Positions 8,965 through 18,006 of a stretch of DNA of 64,000 nt are shown here, one piece after another (the stretch's first letter is position 1; each line of letters opens with the position of its first letter). A program made the translations under genes and the position numbers. Location of the stretch: NCBI GenBank assembly GCA_903905505.1, contig CAIVGL010000060.1, positions 1 to 64,000 on the forward strand, written 5' to 3'. The notes below the pieces were generated by a model, which saw only the letters and a list, made by a program, of their open reading frames with translations, made no database searches and had not been told where the DNA came from. The DNA is from an uncultured Bacteroidia bacterium. Its GTDB lineage: Bacteria > Bacteroidota > Bacteroidia > Bacteroidales > Prolixibacteraceae.

Positions 8965-9972
8965 TTATTTCCGATGGGCAGTTAAAAAAGCATCGATACG
9001 CAATTTGATATTTTCACGAATGTTAAGCCAGAACAGATTGTAATCGTAGACGTGAAGATCTTTCATTCCTTCGCCCTTTTCATTTTTAAGTCCAGGAGCC
9101 TCAACCCAAAGAATTTTTGTGGATGGCTCAATAGCAGTAGCCACTGAATGGGCAATGATTGTTCTAAATCCATTCATAATACCTTGATGCAACTTTGGAG
9201 AAGCCTCACCTTCAGCGGTGGTCCACGTTAATGGGTTAACACAAATAGAGTTTCCTTTCTCTGCTGCTGCACCTTTAGGAATCTCGTCTTTTGCATAGCT
9301 CCTCCATCCAACAAAGCAACCAGTCTGATCAGCATGATCGCCTACTGGAAGGTGTTTAAAAGCATCTTTCTTAATCTGATAACCGATGACATAGGCACAT
9401 ACTAGGCGCTCTTGCAGCGGTGTTCCATCAAAAAATTCTTGCAAAAGACGAATGGCATGCAAAGTTCCTTGACTATGTGAAGCAATAATAATTGGACGAT
9501 TTTTATTGTCATGTTTTAAGAAATACAAAAATGCCGTTTTAACATCTTGATAGGCCAAGTCGAAAGCCTGATTGGCTACTGGTGTTCCGAAGACATAAAA
9601 AGCCCGCATATTACCCTGTCGATAACGAGGTGCAAAAACACGACAGCTCCCATTAAAGACCGTAGTTTGAAAAAGTATCGATCGAGAATCTGTATTGTTA
9701 TTAACCACCGTATCTTGCAAATCGGCATTCCAAGCTCCTTTGTCTCCATCAGTAAAGAAAGAAGTTGGATGGATAAAAAACACATCAGCGCGCGTGTCTC
9801 TAACCTCCTTACGCAAAAAGTCAGGGATACTATCGCTGGTATCTTCTTTAAATGGCGAAGCCGCCCAATTGGACAACAAACGGTAATTAGGCTTCGTGTT
9901 TTTGTCTTTTCCGAATGTTGTTAAAAGCGAAACAAAAACTAGGAACAATGGTAAAAAGAGAAATTTTTTCAT
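8965..9972 (-). CDS. DUF3089 alpha/beta-hydrolase, exported
   Basis: A 335-residue alpha/beta-hydrolase of the DUF3089 family with a signal peptide of about 21 residues. Family hallmarks are DVFFIHPTSF near 63-72, the paired RVFAPRYRQ segment near 111-119, and the nucleophile elbow SHSQG at 165-169 with S167 as the likely nucleophile. The biochemical role of DUF3089 proteins is poorly defined; an esterase or lipase-like activity is expected from the fold. It lies 20 bases after the membrane-anchored GH92 gene and 30 bases before the nuclease gene, which points to one operon. In that setting a carbohydrate esterase that strips acyl groups is plausible, but the sequence does not prove it. Confidence 0.8.
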   Translation of the reverse strand: MKKFLFLPLFLVFVSLLTTFGKDKNTKPNYRLLSNWAASPFKEDTSDSIPDFLRKEVRDTRADVFFIHPTSFFTDGDKGAWNADLQDTVVNNNTDSRSILFQTTVFNGSCRVFAPRYRQGNMRAFYVFGTPVANQAFDLAYQDVKTAFLYFLKHDNKNRPIIIASHSQGTLHAIRLLQEFFDGTPLQERLVCAYVIGYQIKKDAFKHLPVGDHADQTGCFVGWRSYAKDEIPKGAAAEKGNSICVNPLTWTTAEGEASPKLHQGIMNGFRTIIAHSVATAIEPSTKILWVEAPGLKNEKGEGMKDLHVYDYNLFWLNIRENIKLRIDAFLTAHRK

Positions 9973-9991
9973 TAAAAATAGAACTGGTTAA

Positions 9992-12358
9992 TTAATTAAT
10001 TTGTGGTTTATCGCTCATCTCGAAACGCAGGGTACCTCCTTGAATAATCTCTGAATGTTTAAACCAGAAACGATCTAGAAGTACATTATTCAGCCAAACT
10101 TTGCTCACATATTTATTCTCTGGAGCATAATTATCCGCTACAATAGTAAGTATTTTATCGCCTATTTTAATAGAAGCATTTTTAAATATCGGACTTCCGA
10201 TCTGGTATACATCAGAACCAGCGACAGGATATATCCCCAAAGAGCTCCAAATATACCACGACGAGAGTGTTCCAGCGTCGTCGTCTCCATCGATACCTTC
10301 ATAGCCAGCTCCATATTTATTGTCAAGAATCCAACGAACCCATTTCTGTGTTAGATCAGGGCGGCCAGCGGAATTAAAAAGATAGGCCGCATGCAAATCT
10401 GGCTCATTTCCATGCCAATAGTACGAGCCTGGACTAAAGGTCCCTCGCTTGGGATCAGAGAGTTCAAAAAAATCGTTTAGCTCATGGACGAAATATTCCT
10501 TGCTCTTAAAAAGTGAGACCAAACCCATCGGGTCAAAGAATAGTGCATAGCGCCATTGCAATGCCGAACCTTCCACATAGGCATTGGTATATTTATGATC
10601 AAAATCGAGATAGGTTAATTTTAACGGTTTAAAATCTGTCACAAATTCACCATTCGTCTTTCGGGGATGAAAATATTGCGTTTTAGGATTGAAAATATTG
10701 CGGTAAAATTTCGAATGTGCCTCAAATAAGACAGCATCCTCTTCGTGACCCAATGCATGCGCTAATTTTGAAACAGCATCATCGGCATAGGCATACTCTA
10801 ATGTTTTACTGACAGATCTATCCATCAGCTCATCTGGACAATAGCCATATTTTAAACATTCTGCCATGCCACCTCTGGGTTTAAAGCCCTCTCTCTGCTC
10901 CTCCATCCCAAGGGCAGCCTTGCGCATCGCTTGATAAACGGTCTCCGCATCGAAGTTCTGAATCCCTTTTAGATACGATTCAGCCAGGACAATATCGGCA
11001 GAGGCACCAAGCATCGAACCGGTATAACCATATCCCGAAGGCCATCGCGGAAGGACGCCACCCTGCTCACACATTTTCACCAGTGAGACCATCATATCAC
11101 GCTGATCTTTTGGAGCAATGAGTGTATATAGCGGATGAATAGTCCTGAACGTATCCCAGAGTGACAAGTCGGTAAAATAGCTGAAGTCTGTCGTCTGATG
11201 AACCTTTTTGTCGAATCCCATGTAGTCGCCATTCACATCATTGAAGAGGGTCGGCATCTGCAAAGAGTGATAAAGCGCAGTATAAAAAATATGTTTCTGG
11301 TCATCCGTTCCACCTTCAATATGGATCGTTGACAACCTTTCCTCCCAAGCTTGCTTCCCTTTTTCTACAATATTCAAAAAGCTGAACTGGTCGGTTTCGG
11401 TTTTTAAATTTAATCGTGCATTGTCAATACTCACATACGAGATACCCAATCGCAACTCAATTACTTGATCCGTTCCAGACTTAGCAAAGGAGAGGTCGGC
11501 ACCTAGCTTATCCCCTTTCCCTTCTAATTTATTGAGGTATGATTGCTTATTTTCCCAAATTGAATAACCCTTAAATGGCTGATTAAACTGAGCCACAAAA
11601 TAAATTTTTGCACCGCCATAACGACCTCCAAAAGAGCCAAAAGTTCGAATTGTTCCATTCACCTCTTGTTTCTGTGGAGAGATATGAACTTCACCCTCTT
11701 GGGTCTTTGCATGCCCAAGAGCACTGGCCACATCAATGATTAGATGAGGTGTTTCGCTACCCGAAAATGTGTACCGATGAAAACCGGTATGTGCTGAAGC
11801 AGTAAGCTCTGCCAGAACGCCTTGCTTTGGAAATTTAACCGCATAATAACCGGGGAATGCAACCTCATCTTGATGTGTAAAGGAATTAAATCGACCGGAT
11901 CGGTAGTTCCGCTGACTGTTCTCCCCTACAGATGGAAAGACTCTAAAATGACCCCCTTCATATGCTCCAGTGCCCACCAAACGAGTATGACTAAAGCCCA
12001 TGATCTTATTGTCGCCATAGTAGTAACCAGCTGTACTTATGCTTTTCCCCTCTGCAAACAAAGGGTCCATAAAAAATTCGGTGTCAGGACTTAGTCGCAC
12101 CATTCCAAAAGGAACCGTTACACCAGGAATGTCGTCAGCACTGGTATAGGTAGGGAAACCACCAGTTCCAATAAAGGGGTCAACCCATTGTCCAATCGCA
12201 CCTGGCTTTGGTGTTACGTGCATGGTCCCTTGATGAGCACCAACGGTAATTTGATACCGAGCATAAAACCAGACAAATGCACAAAAAAACAAGAGCAGAA
12301 CTGCCAGAACAGCCCACTTGACAATCTTTAAAACCTTCCGAAAGAGAGTTAAAATCAT
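9992..12358 (-). CDS. GH92 exo-alpha-mannosidase, membrane-anchored, no tail domains
   Basis: A 788-residue GH92 calcium-dependent exo-alpha-mannosidase. The N-terminus is one hydrophobic helix (about 13-33) after a basic stretch and lacks an obvious cleavage site, so it probably anchors the enzyme in a membrane. The N-terminal beta-sandwich starts at VDPFIGTGG, and GFSHTRLVGTG follows near residue 120. The catalytic acid motif WHGNEP places E652. The second acidic motif reads GIDGDDDAG, where the four other GH92 enzymes here read GNEDCGQ or GNDDAGQ. It has no chitobiase-C or PA14 tail. The start lies 4 bases after the stop of the propeller gene, so translation may be coupled. The linkage cleaved (1,2, 1,3, 1,4 or 1,6) is not evident. 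Confidence 0.92.
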   Translation of the reverse strand: MILTLFRKVLKIVKWAVLAVLLLFFCAFVWFYARYQITVGAHQGTMHVTPKPGAIGQWVDPFIGTGGFPTYTSADDIPGVTVPFGMVRLSPDTEFFMDPLFAEGKSISTAGYYYGDNKIMGFSHTRLVGTGAYEGGHFRVFPSVGENSQRNYRSGRFNSFTHQDEVAFPGYYAVKFPKQGVLAELTASAHTGFHRYTFSGSETPHLIIDVASALGHAKTQEGEVHISPQKQEVNGTIRTFGSFGGRYGGAKIYFVAQFNQPFKGYSIWENKQSYLNKLEGKGDKLGADLSFAKSGTDQVIELRLGISYVSIDNARLNLKTETDQFSFLNIVEKGKQAWEERLSTIHIEGGTDDQKHIFYTALYHSLQMPTLFNDVNGDYMGFDKKVHQTTDFSYFTDLSLWDTFRTIHPLYTLIAPKDQRDMMVSLVKMCEQGGVLPRWPSGYGYTGSMLGASADIVLAESYLKGIQNFDAETVYQAMRKAALGMEEQREGFKPRGGMAECLKYGYCPDELMDRSVSKTLEYAYADDAVSKLAHALGHEEDAVLFEAHSKFYRNIFNPKTQYFHPRKTNGEFVTDFKPLKLTYLDFDHKYTNAYVEGSALQWRYALFFDPMGLVSLFKSKEYFVHELNDFFELSDPKRGTFSPGSYYWHGNEPDLHAAYLFNSAGRPDLTQKWVRWILDNKYGAGYEGIDGDDDAGTLSSWYIWSSLGIYPVAGSDVYQIGSPIFKNASIKIGDKILTIVADNYAPENKYVSKVWLNNVLLDRFWFKHSEIIQGGTLRFEMSDKPQIN

Positions 12359-12361
12359 GAT

Positions 12362-13558
12362 TTAACGATTAGAAACCGATTTATGCATTAGCCGTCTAAA
12401 ATGAGAGATGCGATGAAAGGTTAGGTAGTTCGCATTGTGAAAATTATCAGCTCCACCATGATCATCATCCCAAGCTGTTCTGCACAAATAGATTACATCG
12501 GTGCCATCAAATTGCCAATCTACATATTGAAAACCATGCTTCAACACATCAGGATGAGAAAGTAGCACTTTATGAATTGTCCAATTTTTCAAGTCAGCTG
12601 AGCTTTTGATCACAAGCGTATTCCGGACTGAGCCAGCATCCATCTTTTTAAATTCTGAAGAGGTGCCATTACAGATTGTCCAATAACGTTTTGATTTTGA
12701 ATCATAGCGAATGGAGAATTTCTTTGCACCTCCAATAAAATCAAGGAATCCTGTTGCCGGATCAAAAGAGGCCGTCAACCCATCATCGCTAATGTTTACA
12801 ATAGCGGCAAGTTCTCTCCCTTTTTCGGAAGTCGCAACACGGAGATAATCGACTAATTTACCCTCTGGAGTGACGACGGCATTCCCTTCGATCCAACCCC
12901 CAAATCGAGCCTCTAAGTAGGCCGGATTATGCGGAAGAAAATTCGTGTTGGTCCAACTTGACCCATCCAAAAGATCGGCATCTAAGGGAGCAGAAATCAC
13001 CATGGCACTGTAACGAAGTCCCCACTTTTTACTTTCTGATTTTGCATTTTCAATGGCTCGCCAGATACGGTTGTTATGAATCAACATCGGCATTGGGGCG
13101 GTATGATACTCCCCCTCACGCAGCAACCCCGTTTTACTCGTGGCAGGTTCAGTCCACGTCTTACCACCATCGGCAGAGCGACGAATGATTAAGTTTCCAT
13201 GGTGCTTCCATGTTCCCATCAGATATAACAGCCCTTGATGGACAAAAAGATTCGACCAAAACTGACCATGGATAACAGCTATTTTGGACCACGATTTTCC
13301 TTTATCACTGGATTGATAAATTGCTGTGGTGGCTTGCTCATGTTCGTTTGAAGCAGGACCAAAATAATCATGTGAAGCAACTAATGTACCATCGATTAAA
13401 CTACAAAGACTTGGCGAACCAACATAAGTCTTCGTTGATGCTGGCACATAACTCACCACCACCCCCGGAACTTTAATCTTCTTTGCCTGAACAAACACAG
13501 CAGAAGCAAACAGCAACAAACCTAAAAGTAGGATCTTCTTTGATGGAACAAGTTTCAT
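12362..13558 (-). CDS. Asp-box beta-propeller protein, sialidase-like
   Basis: A 398-residue exported protein with a signal peptide of about 25 residues. Two clear Asp-box (BNR) motifs, S-x-D-x-G-x-S/T-W, lie at 83-90 (SSDKGKSW) and 128-135 (SADGGKTW), and a weaker third (SDDG) follows past the middle. These mark a six-bladed propeller as in sialidases (GH33) and related hydrolases. I cannot assign the sialidase Arg triad and nucleophilic Tyr with confidence, so exo-sialidase activity is not claimed. It sits between two GH92 genes, 23 bases after the first and 4 bases before the second. It could be a terminal-sugar hydrolase or a glycan-binding propeller. Confidence 0.7.
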   Translation of the reverse strand: MKLVPSKKILLLGLLLFASAVFVQAKKIKVPGVVVSYVPASTKTYVGSPSLCSLIDGTLVASHDYFGPASNEHEQATTAIYQSSDKGKSWSKIAVIHGQFWSNLFVHQGLLYLMGTWKHHGNLIIRRSADGGKTWTEPATSKTGLLREGEYHTAPMPMLIHNNRIWRAIENAKSESKKWGLRYSAMVISAPLDADLLDGSSWTNTNFLPHNPAYLEARFGGWIEGNAVVTPEGKLVDYLRVATSEKGRELAAIVNISDDGLTASFDPATGFLDFIGGAKKFSIRYDSKSKRYWTICNGTSSEFKKMDAGSVRNTLVIKSSADLKNWTIHKVLLSHPDVLKHGFQYVDWQFDGTDVIYLCRTAWDDDHGGADNFHNANYLTFHRISHFRRLMHKSVSNR

Positions 13559-13581
13559 AGCGTACAGATTAATTTTAAAAT

Positions 13582-16509
13582 TTAGAATGATATAAACAGC
13601 TCTTTAGCCTCAAATTCATGCTTTGACAGCCCCGGTCCCGACCAGCTAACTTTCAGCGCCTTACCGCCACCGCATTGGAAAAACTTAACCTTTATCTTAT
13701 GTAATCCAGCTTTCAAACCGACACTCCCTGGCTCCTCAACGGCACCATGATTGGCATCATTTTCAATCAACTCAGTATTGTCGATATACAAACGACTCCC
13801 ATCGTTAGAGATTAAATAAAAAGTGTAAATACCATCTTTTGGAATGTTGATGTAACCCTCGAAACGGTATCCATAATAATTTTCCTTTGGCGCCTTCTTG
13901 ATACTAAATAGGTCGGTAATACCAGAACTCAGTGGCTTGGTAACATCTAAATCAGCAGTCGTGACAAAAAATCGTTCAAAATAGTCATAAGCCAACCCTT
14001 GCTTGACATTTAGCTTGCCTGCAGAAGGAGTATAATTGGCTTTTTTAAGTTGTATCGTCACTGGGACGCTTGCCATAACACCCTTGCTAAAAGCAGACAT
14101 TTTGAGTGTGGTGGATTTTTGAAAACGAATAGGATTTACATAAAGCGTTGAATTAGAAGTTGGCTCAGTGCCATCTAAGGAATATCTGATTTCTGCATTT
14201 GGAGTGTCGCAAGCCAAAGTAATCTGTGTTGACTCATCAAAAAGAAGATCGCCAGACTTTACATAAGGGACCTTTGCTACCGGATCACCATTTTCGGAAT
14301 ATGGTCTTTGATTTATACTAGCACCCCATGATTTATTCGGCGTTGGTCCCATCTCAAAAACAAGTTCCGAACCGCTCATCACATCGTCGTGACGGAGATA
14401 CGAATTGGGATAAGCCACACCATTTAATTTTGTTGATTGGATATAGCAATTTTCAGGTGAATTGTTAATTGCACTTATCACAAATTTCTTCCCAGACTCT
14501 AGATTGATGGTGGCTTTTGAAAACAGAGGTGATCCAATGGCATAGATATTTTGTCCAGGGGCAACGGAGTAGAAGCCCAGCGAGCTTAAGATGTACCACC
14601 CTGACATTTGACCGCAATCTTCATTCCCAGCAAGTCCCTCTGGGGTATCTCGATAAAGTTCGGTCAATATGCGACGGGTTAAAGCCTGTGTTTTCCAAGG
14701 CTCTCCAACGTAATCGTAGAGGTAAGCAAGGTGATGACCGGGCTCATTGCCATGCCAATACTGACCGATTGAACCCCGTTCATCACTCCCCTTTTTTAAA
14801 GTAAAAAGGACGTCAAGCCATTTCGAAAATTTCGCATCGCCACCCTCCAGCGCAATTAATCCAGCTGCATCATGCGGGACGAACATATATTGATAGGCAT
14901 TTCCTTCGGAATAGGCTGAATTGACAAGTGGATCAAACGGAGTAAGCAGCGATCGATCGATTTTCTTACCTCGCATAAAACCGGTAGAAGCATCATAGAC
15001 ATTTTCGTAGTTATGTGCACGCTGGTGATAATTCAAATAATCGGTTTTCGATCCCATCTCTTTGGCCATCTGAGAGATGCACCAATCATCGTAGCAATAT
15101 TCGAGTGTTTTAGATACCGACTCCCCTTGTCGATCAGAGGGAAGATAGCCGATCTGCTTATAATATTTAAGACCTAGTTTATCCAGTTCTGCACTATGCT
15201 TAACCGCTTTGTAGGCCTTTTGAACATCGTAATTCCGAATCCCCTTTACATAGGCGTCTGCAATCACAGGCACGGCGTGATAACCCAACATATCGTCGGT
15301 ATAATTCCCCGCTAATGGCCACATCGGCAAACGACCCCCATCATCGTAAATCTGCAAAAGTGTTTTTACAAAATCGTTAGTTCGCTTATGATCAATAATG
15401 GTAAACAAGGGGTGCAGTGCGCGAAAAGTATCCCACAAAGAGAACACGGTATAATTAGTAAAGCCATTGGAATGATGGATCTTATGATCGGTCCCTCTAT
15501 AGTTGCCATCGACATCCATAAACAGGTTTGGATTTAAGAAGGCGTGATACATCGAGGTATAGAAATTCTTTTGATCTTCAAGTCGGCCCCCTTCCACATC
15601 GATTTTAGACAGCTCCTTATTCCAAGCAGTTTTGGCATCTGCGACAGTTTTATCAAAGTCCCACGCTTTGATCTCAGCTGTTAGATTTTTCCGTGCACCA
15701 TCGATGCTTACGGCAGATGTACCCACTTTTACTAGAATCGCTTCGCCGTTGGAGGTGGTGAAGTTGACAGATGCTTTTACATTTTGTCCACGAGTTTCAG
15801 AAGCACCCTTAACGATCAGGTCATTTAAGGCAATATCGACTGACGAAAATGGTTTTGAAAATCGAGCCACGAAATAGACATATTGATCCCAGGCCCAACC
15901 ATGAGAGCGCCTAAGTCCTTCAATTTCATTGTTTCCTACCTTTTTAATATACAATTCATCGGCCCCGCCTGGATGAGCTAGATCGATGATCACATGGGCT
16001 TTGTCGGTCTGAGGAAACGTATATTTATGAAACCCACACCGTGGCGTTACCGTAAGCTCCGCCTGCACACCATAGTCTTTTAGAAATACGGAATAGTAGC
16101 CGGGTGAAGCCGTTTCTTGCTTATGATCAAATGTGGATTGATATCCTGATGTAGCACCGTTCTCCATTCCGGAAAGGAGATGGACCTCACCAACTGTAGG
16201 CATAAATAATACGTCTCGATATTCAGGCTCCCCCACGCCACTCAGATGGGTATGCGAAAATCCTAAAATCGCGGAGTCTGAAAAGTAGTATCCCCCACAC
16301 ATCCCAGGACCGGTGATCTTTGTATCGGGACTTAGCTGTACTGAGCCAAAAGGGAAGGCCGCACCAGGGTAGGTATTTCCATCAGCCGCAGTTCCCATAA
16401 ATGGATTGACAAGTTTTGTATAGTCTCGCACTTGACCGCGAACGGGAGCATTAAAACAGAAAAAGCAGAGAGCGATTAAAAATTGAAGTACGTAATTAGA
16501 CTTTATCAT
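13582..16509 (-). CDS. GH92 exo-alpha-mannosidase with chitobiase-C-like and PA14 tail
   Basis: An exported GH92 enzyme of 975 residues when started at 16509. I prefer this ATG to one at 16605 because it begins a normal signal peptide (about 1-26) and because a consensus -7 element at 16554-16561 lies between the two. The GH92 N-terminal sandwich (about 30-270) starts VNPFMGTA, and the catalytic helical domain (about 290-740) holds HGNEP with acid E589 and GNEDCG with E630-D631. A chitobiase/hexosaminidase C-terminal-like domain (about 755-825, RYSLDGTEPT) and a PA14 domain (about 840-970, SNDGSRLYID) follow. It is the first gene of the block that runs down to the fucosidases. Confidence 0.93.
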   Translation of the reverse strand: MIKSNYVLQFLIALCFFCFNAPVRGQVRDYTKLVNPFMGTAADGNTYPGAAFPFGSVQLSPDTKITGPGMCGGYYFSDSAILGFSHTHLSGVGEPEYRDVLFMPTVGEVHLLSGMENGATSGYQSTFDHKQETASPGYYSVFLKDYGVQAELTVTPRCGFHKYTFPQTDKAHVIIDLAHPGGADELYIKKVGNNEIEGLRRSHGWAWDQYVYFVARFSKPFSSVDIALNDLIVKGASETRGQNVKASVNFTTSNGEAILVKVGTSAVSIDGARKNLTAEIKAWDFDKTVADAKTAWNKELSKIDVEGGRLEDQKNFYTSMYHAFLNPNLFMDVDGNYRGTDHKIHHSNGFTNYTVFSLWDTFRALHPLFTIIDHKRTNDFVKTLLQIYDDGGRLPMWPLAGNYTDDMLGYHAVPVIADAYVKGIRNYDVQKAYKAVKHSAELDKLGLKYYKQIGYLPSDRQGESVSKTLEYCYDDWCISQMAKEMGSKTDYLNYHQRAHNYENVYDASTGFMRGKKIDRSLLTPFDPLVNSAYSEGNAYQYMFVPHDAAGLIALEGGDAKFSKWLDVLFTLKKGSDERGSIGQYWHGNEPGHHLAYLYDYVGEPWKTQALTRRILTELYRDTPEGLAGNEDCGQMSGWYILSSLGFYSVAPGQNIYAIGSPLFSKATINLESGKKFVISAINNSPENCYIQSTKLNGVAYPNSYLRHDDVMSGSELVFEMGPTPNKSWGASINQRPYSENGDPVAKVPYVKSGDLLFDESTQITLACDTPNAEIRYSLDGTEPTSNSTLYVNPIRFQKSTTLKMSAFSKGVMASVPVTIQLKKANYTPSAGKLNVKQGLAYDYFERFFVTTADLDVTKPLSSGITDLFSIKKAPKENYYGYRFEGYINIPKDGIYTFYLISNDGSRLYIDNTELIENDANHGAVEEPGSVGLKAGLHKIKVKFFQCGGGKALKVSWSGPGLSKHEFEAKELFISF

Positions 16510-16553
16510 TTTCCTGAAATTATAAAATTCAAGTTTAGTTTTTGGATAGGAAC

Positions 16554-16561
16554 CAAATATA
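16554..16561 (-). promoter_or_regulatory. Candidate promoter -7 element for the GH92 block
   Basis: On the minus strand this reads TATATTTG, an exact match to TAnnTTTG. The start site would be near 16547, about 38 bases before the ATG at 16509. I see no convincing -33 TTTG at the usual distance, so an activator may be needed. Confidence 0.5.
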
Positions 16562-16631
16562 CCGTTGTCTAGAATTAAATACCTAACGAATATTGAAAAA
16601 AGCACATTAAATATTGCTAATTTAAACCCTG

Positions 16632-16647
16632 ATTTAATCGATTAAAT
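16632..16647. promoter_or_regulatory. Perfect 16-bp palindrome, candidate operator
   Basis: ATTTAATCGATTAAAT is fully self-complementary with a central CG, the layout typical of LacI-type operators. It lies between the divergent promoters of the GH92 block (-7 at 16554-16561) and the esterase gene (-7 at 16690-16697), so one protein could act on both. No LacI-type gene is in the window. AT-richness makes chance palindromes possible, but I found no other perfect one this long in the intergenic regions. Confidence 0.4.
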
Positions 16648-16689
16648 TTTGTTTCGAATGAAATATTCTGTTTTCTGAAAACTAATAAA

Positions 16690-16697
16690 TACATTTG
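16690..16697 (+). promoter_or_regulatory. Candidate promoter -7 element of the esterase gene
   Basis: TACATTTG matches TAnnTTTG exactly. TCTG at 16667-16670, 19 bases upstream, is a weak -33 candidate. The start site would be near 16704, about 40 bases before the ATG at 16744. Confidence 0.5.
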
Positions 16698-16743
16698 ATT
16701 CAACCAACGGAAATTAAAATTAAACTTCCTAAGAACTAGACAT

Positions 16744-17979
16744 ATGCGAAAGTTGCTTTTTTCAATCCTCGTTTCACTTTCATTCCAGCTAACGGCTCAA
16801 GAATATAGTATTAAACTTGACCCTGAGAATGTCAAATTCAAAGAGGTCGAATACAGTATTTGGATACCCTCACAAGTCAAAACGATCAAAGGGATTATTT
16901 TTCATCAACATGGCTGTGGGGAAACAGCTTTTCGATCGGGACGTAATGCCTACCGCGATTTGCAGTGGCGTGCCTTAGCCAAGAAGTGGGATTTCGCTTA
17001 TATGAGTTCTTCCATTACTAGCACTAAAGATTGTCACGACTGGATCGAACCTGAAGAGGGTTCATACCTCACTTTTACCCGAGGCATTTCCGCTTTGGCA
17101 AAGCTATCGAATCATGCCGAATTAGAGCAGGCGCCGTGGGTGATTTGGGGTCATTCCGGAGGTGGTCACTGGGCCTATAAAATGGTTTTACAACATCCCG
17201 ATAAGATTATTGGTGCGGTACTAAAATCACCAGCATGGACCGACACCTGCAGTTTAGGTCTTAAAGTCCCAACGCTCTGCCTGCTAGGGGTTCAGGAGAG
17301 TTACGATGTATATAGCAGTTTTGTATGGAACCCAGCCATCACTGCCATGAAATACCGAATCAGCAAAGGAGCACCAGTATGCATTGCACCAGATCCGACC
17401 TCAGGGCATGAGAGCGCAAAGTCACGCTTGCTGGCAATCTCCTTTATTGACGAGCTATTAAAGCTTCGAGGAAGCGATGCATCGACTGAAATCGACACGA
17501 GCAAGCAATGTTTTATAGACCTCGATAATTTCAAGGTTACCAATACACTAAAAGAGTCGAGCTTCAGAAACAAAGGAAACTGGTTTCCTACAAAACCTTT
17601 TGCTGAGAAATGGTCTGAATTTGTTCGGACCGGAATTGTCACAGACGAGACGGCTCCTGCAGAGGCACCCAATACCCTTAAAGCACTTCGAGAAGGGTCG
17701 TACAATGTGCTAAAATGGAGAGCCATAGCGGATGTCGAAGGGGGCATAATTGGATTTAAAATCTATCGCGACCTGAAGTTAATCAATGCCGACTCGATCC
17801 AATCGAACTGGAATTTTAGAATTGATTACCACGATAATCCACTGTATTTATCAGATACATTTGAATACATCGACCGCCAAGCAAAGCCAAACAAGAACTA
17901 TTCGTATCAAGTTTCGCTAATCAATCAGTTCGGAATAGAATCACCCAAAAGCGAAGCCGTTCGTATCAAGAAGAAGTAA
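16744..17979 (+). CDS. Exported alpha/beta-hydrolase esterase with C-terminal Fn3-like domain
   Basis: A 411-residue exported hydrolase with a signal peptide of about 18 residues (LTAQ). The alpha/beta-hydrolase part (about 35-250) has a HQHGCG oxyanion-type loop near 54-59, the nucleophile elbow GHSGG at 136-140 with S138, and a late SGHES segment that probably supplies the catalytic His. After about residue 295 a beta-rich domain resembles fibronectin type III (LKWRAIADVEGGIIGFKIYR). This architecture suits a carbohydrate esterase or dienelactone-hydrolase-like enzyme; the ester it cleaves is unknown. It is transcribed away from the GH92 block through a shared control region and converges on the permease gene at 18007 with only 27 bases between them and no visible terminator. 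Confidence 0.8.
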   Translation: MRKLLFSILVSLSFQLTAQEYSIKLDPENVKFKEVEYSIWIPSQVKTIKGIIFHQHGCGETAFRSGRNAYRDLQWRALAKKWDFAYMSSSITSTKDCHDWIEPEEGSYLTFTRGISALAKLSNHAELEQAPWVIWGHSGGGHWAYKMVLQHPDKIIGAVLKSPAWTDTCSLGLKVPTLCLLGVQESYDVYSSFVWNPAITAMKYRISKGAPVCIAPDPTSGHESAKSRLLAISFIDELLKLRGSDASTEIDTSKQCFIDLDNFKVTNTLKESSFRNKGNWFPTKPFAEKWSEFVRTGIVTDETAPAEAPNTLKALREGSYNVLKWRAIADVEGGIIGFKIYRDLKLINADSIQSNWNFRIDYHDNPLYLSDTFEYIDRQAKPNKNYSYQVSLINQFGIESPKSEAVRIKKK

Positions 17980-18006
17980 CCGACCAAGTGTAAACTAAAC
18001 GATGCC

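Noticed and set aside
12362-13558. Exo-alpha-sialidase (GH33) call for the propeller protein
   Set aside because: Asp-boxes show the fold, but I could not place the Arg triad and catalytic Tyr, so only a propeller is claimed.
16510-16605. Longer N-terminus for the GH92 gene (ATG at 16605)
   Set aside because: The extra 32 residues precede a complete signal peptide, and the best promoter -7 element lies inside them, so the start at 16509 is preferred.
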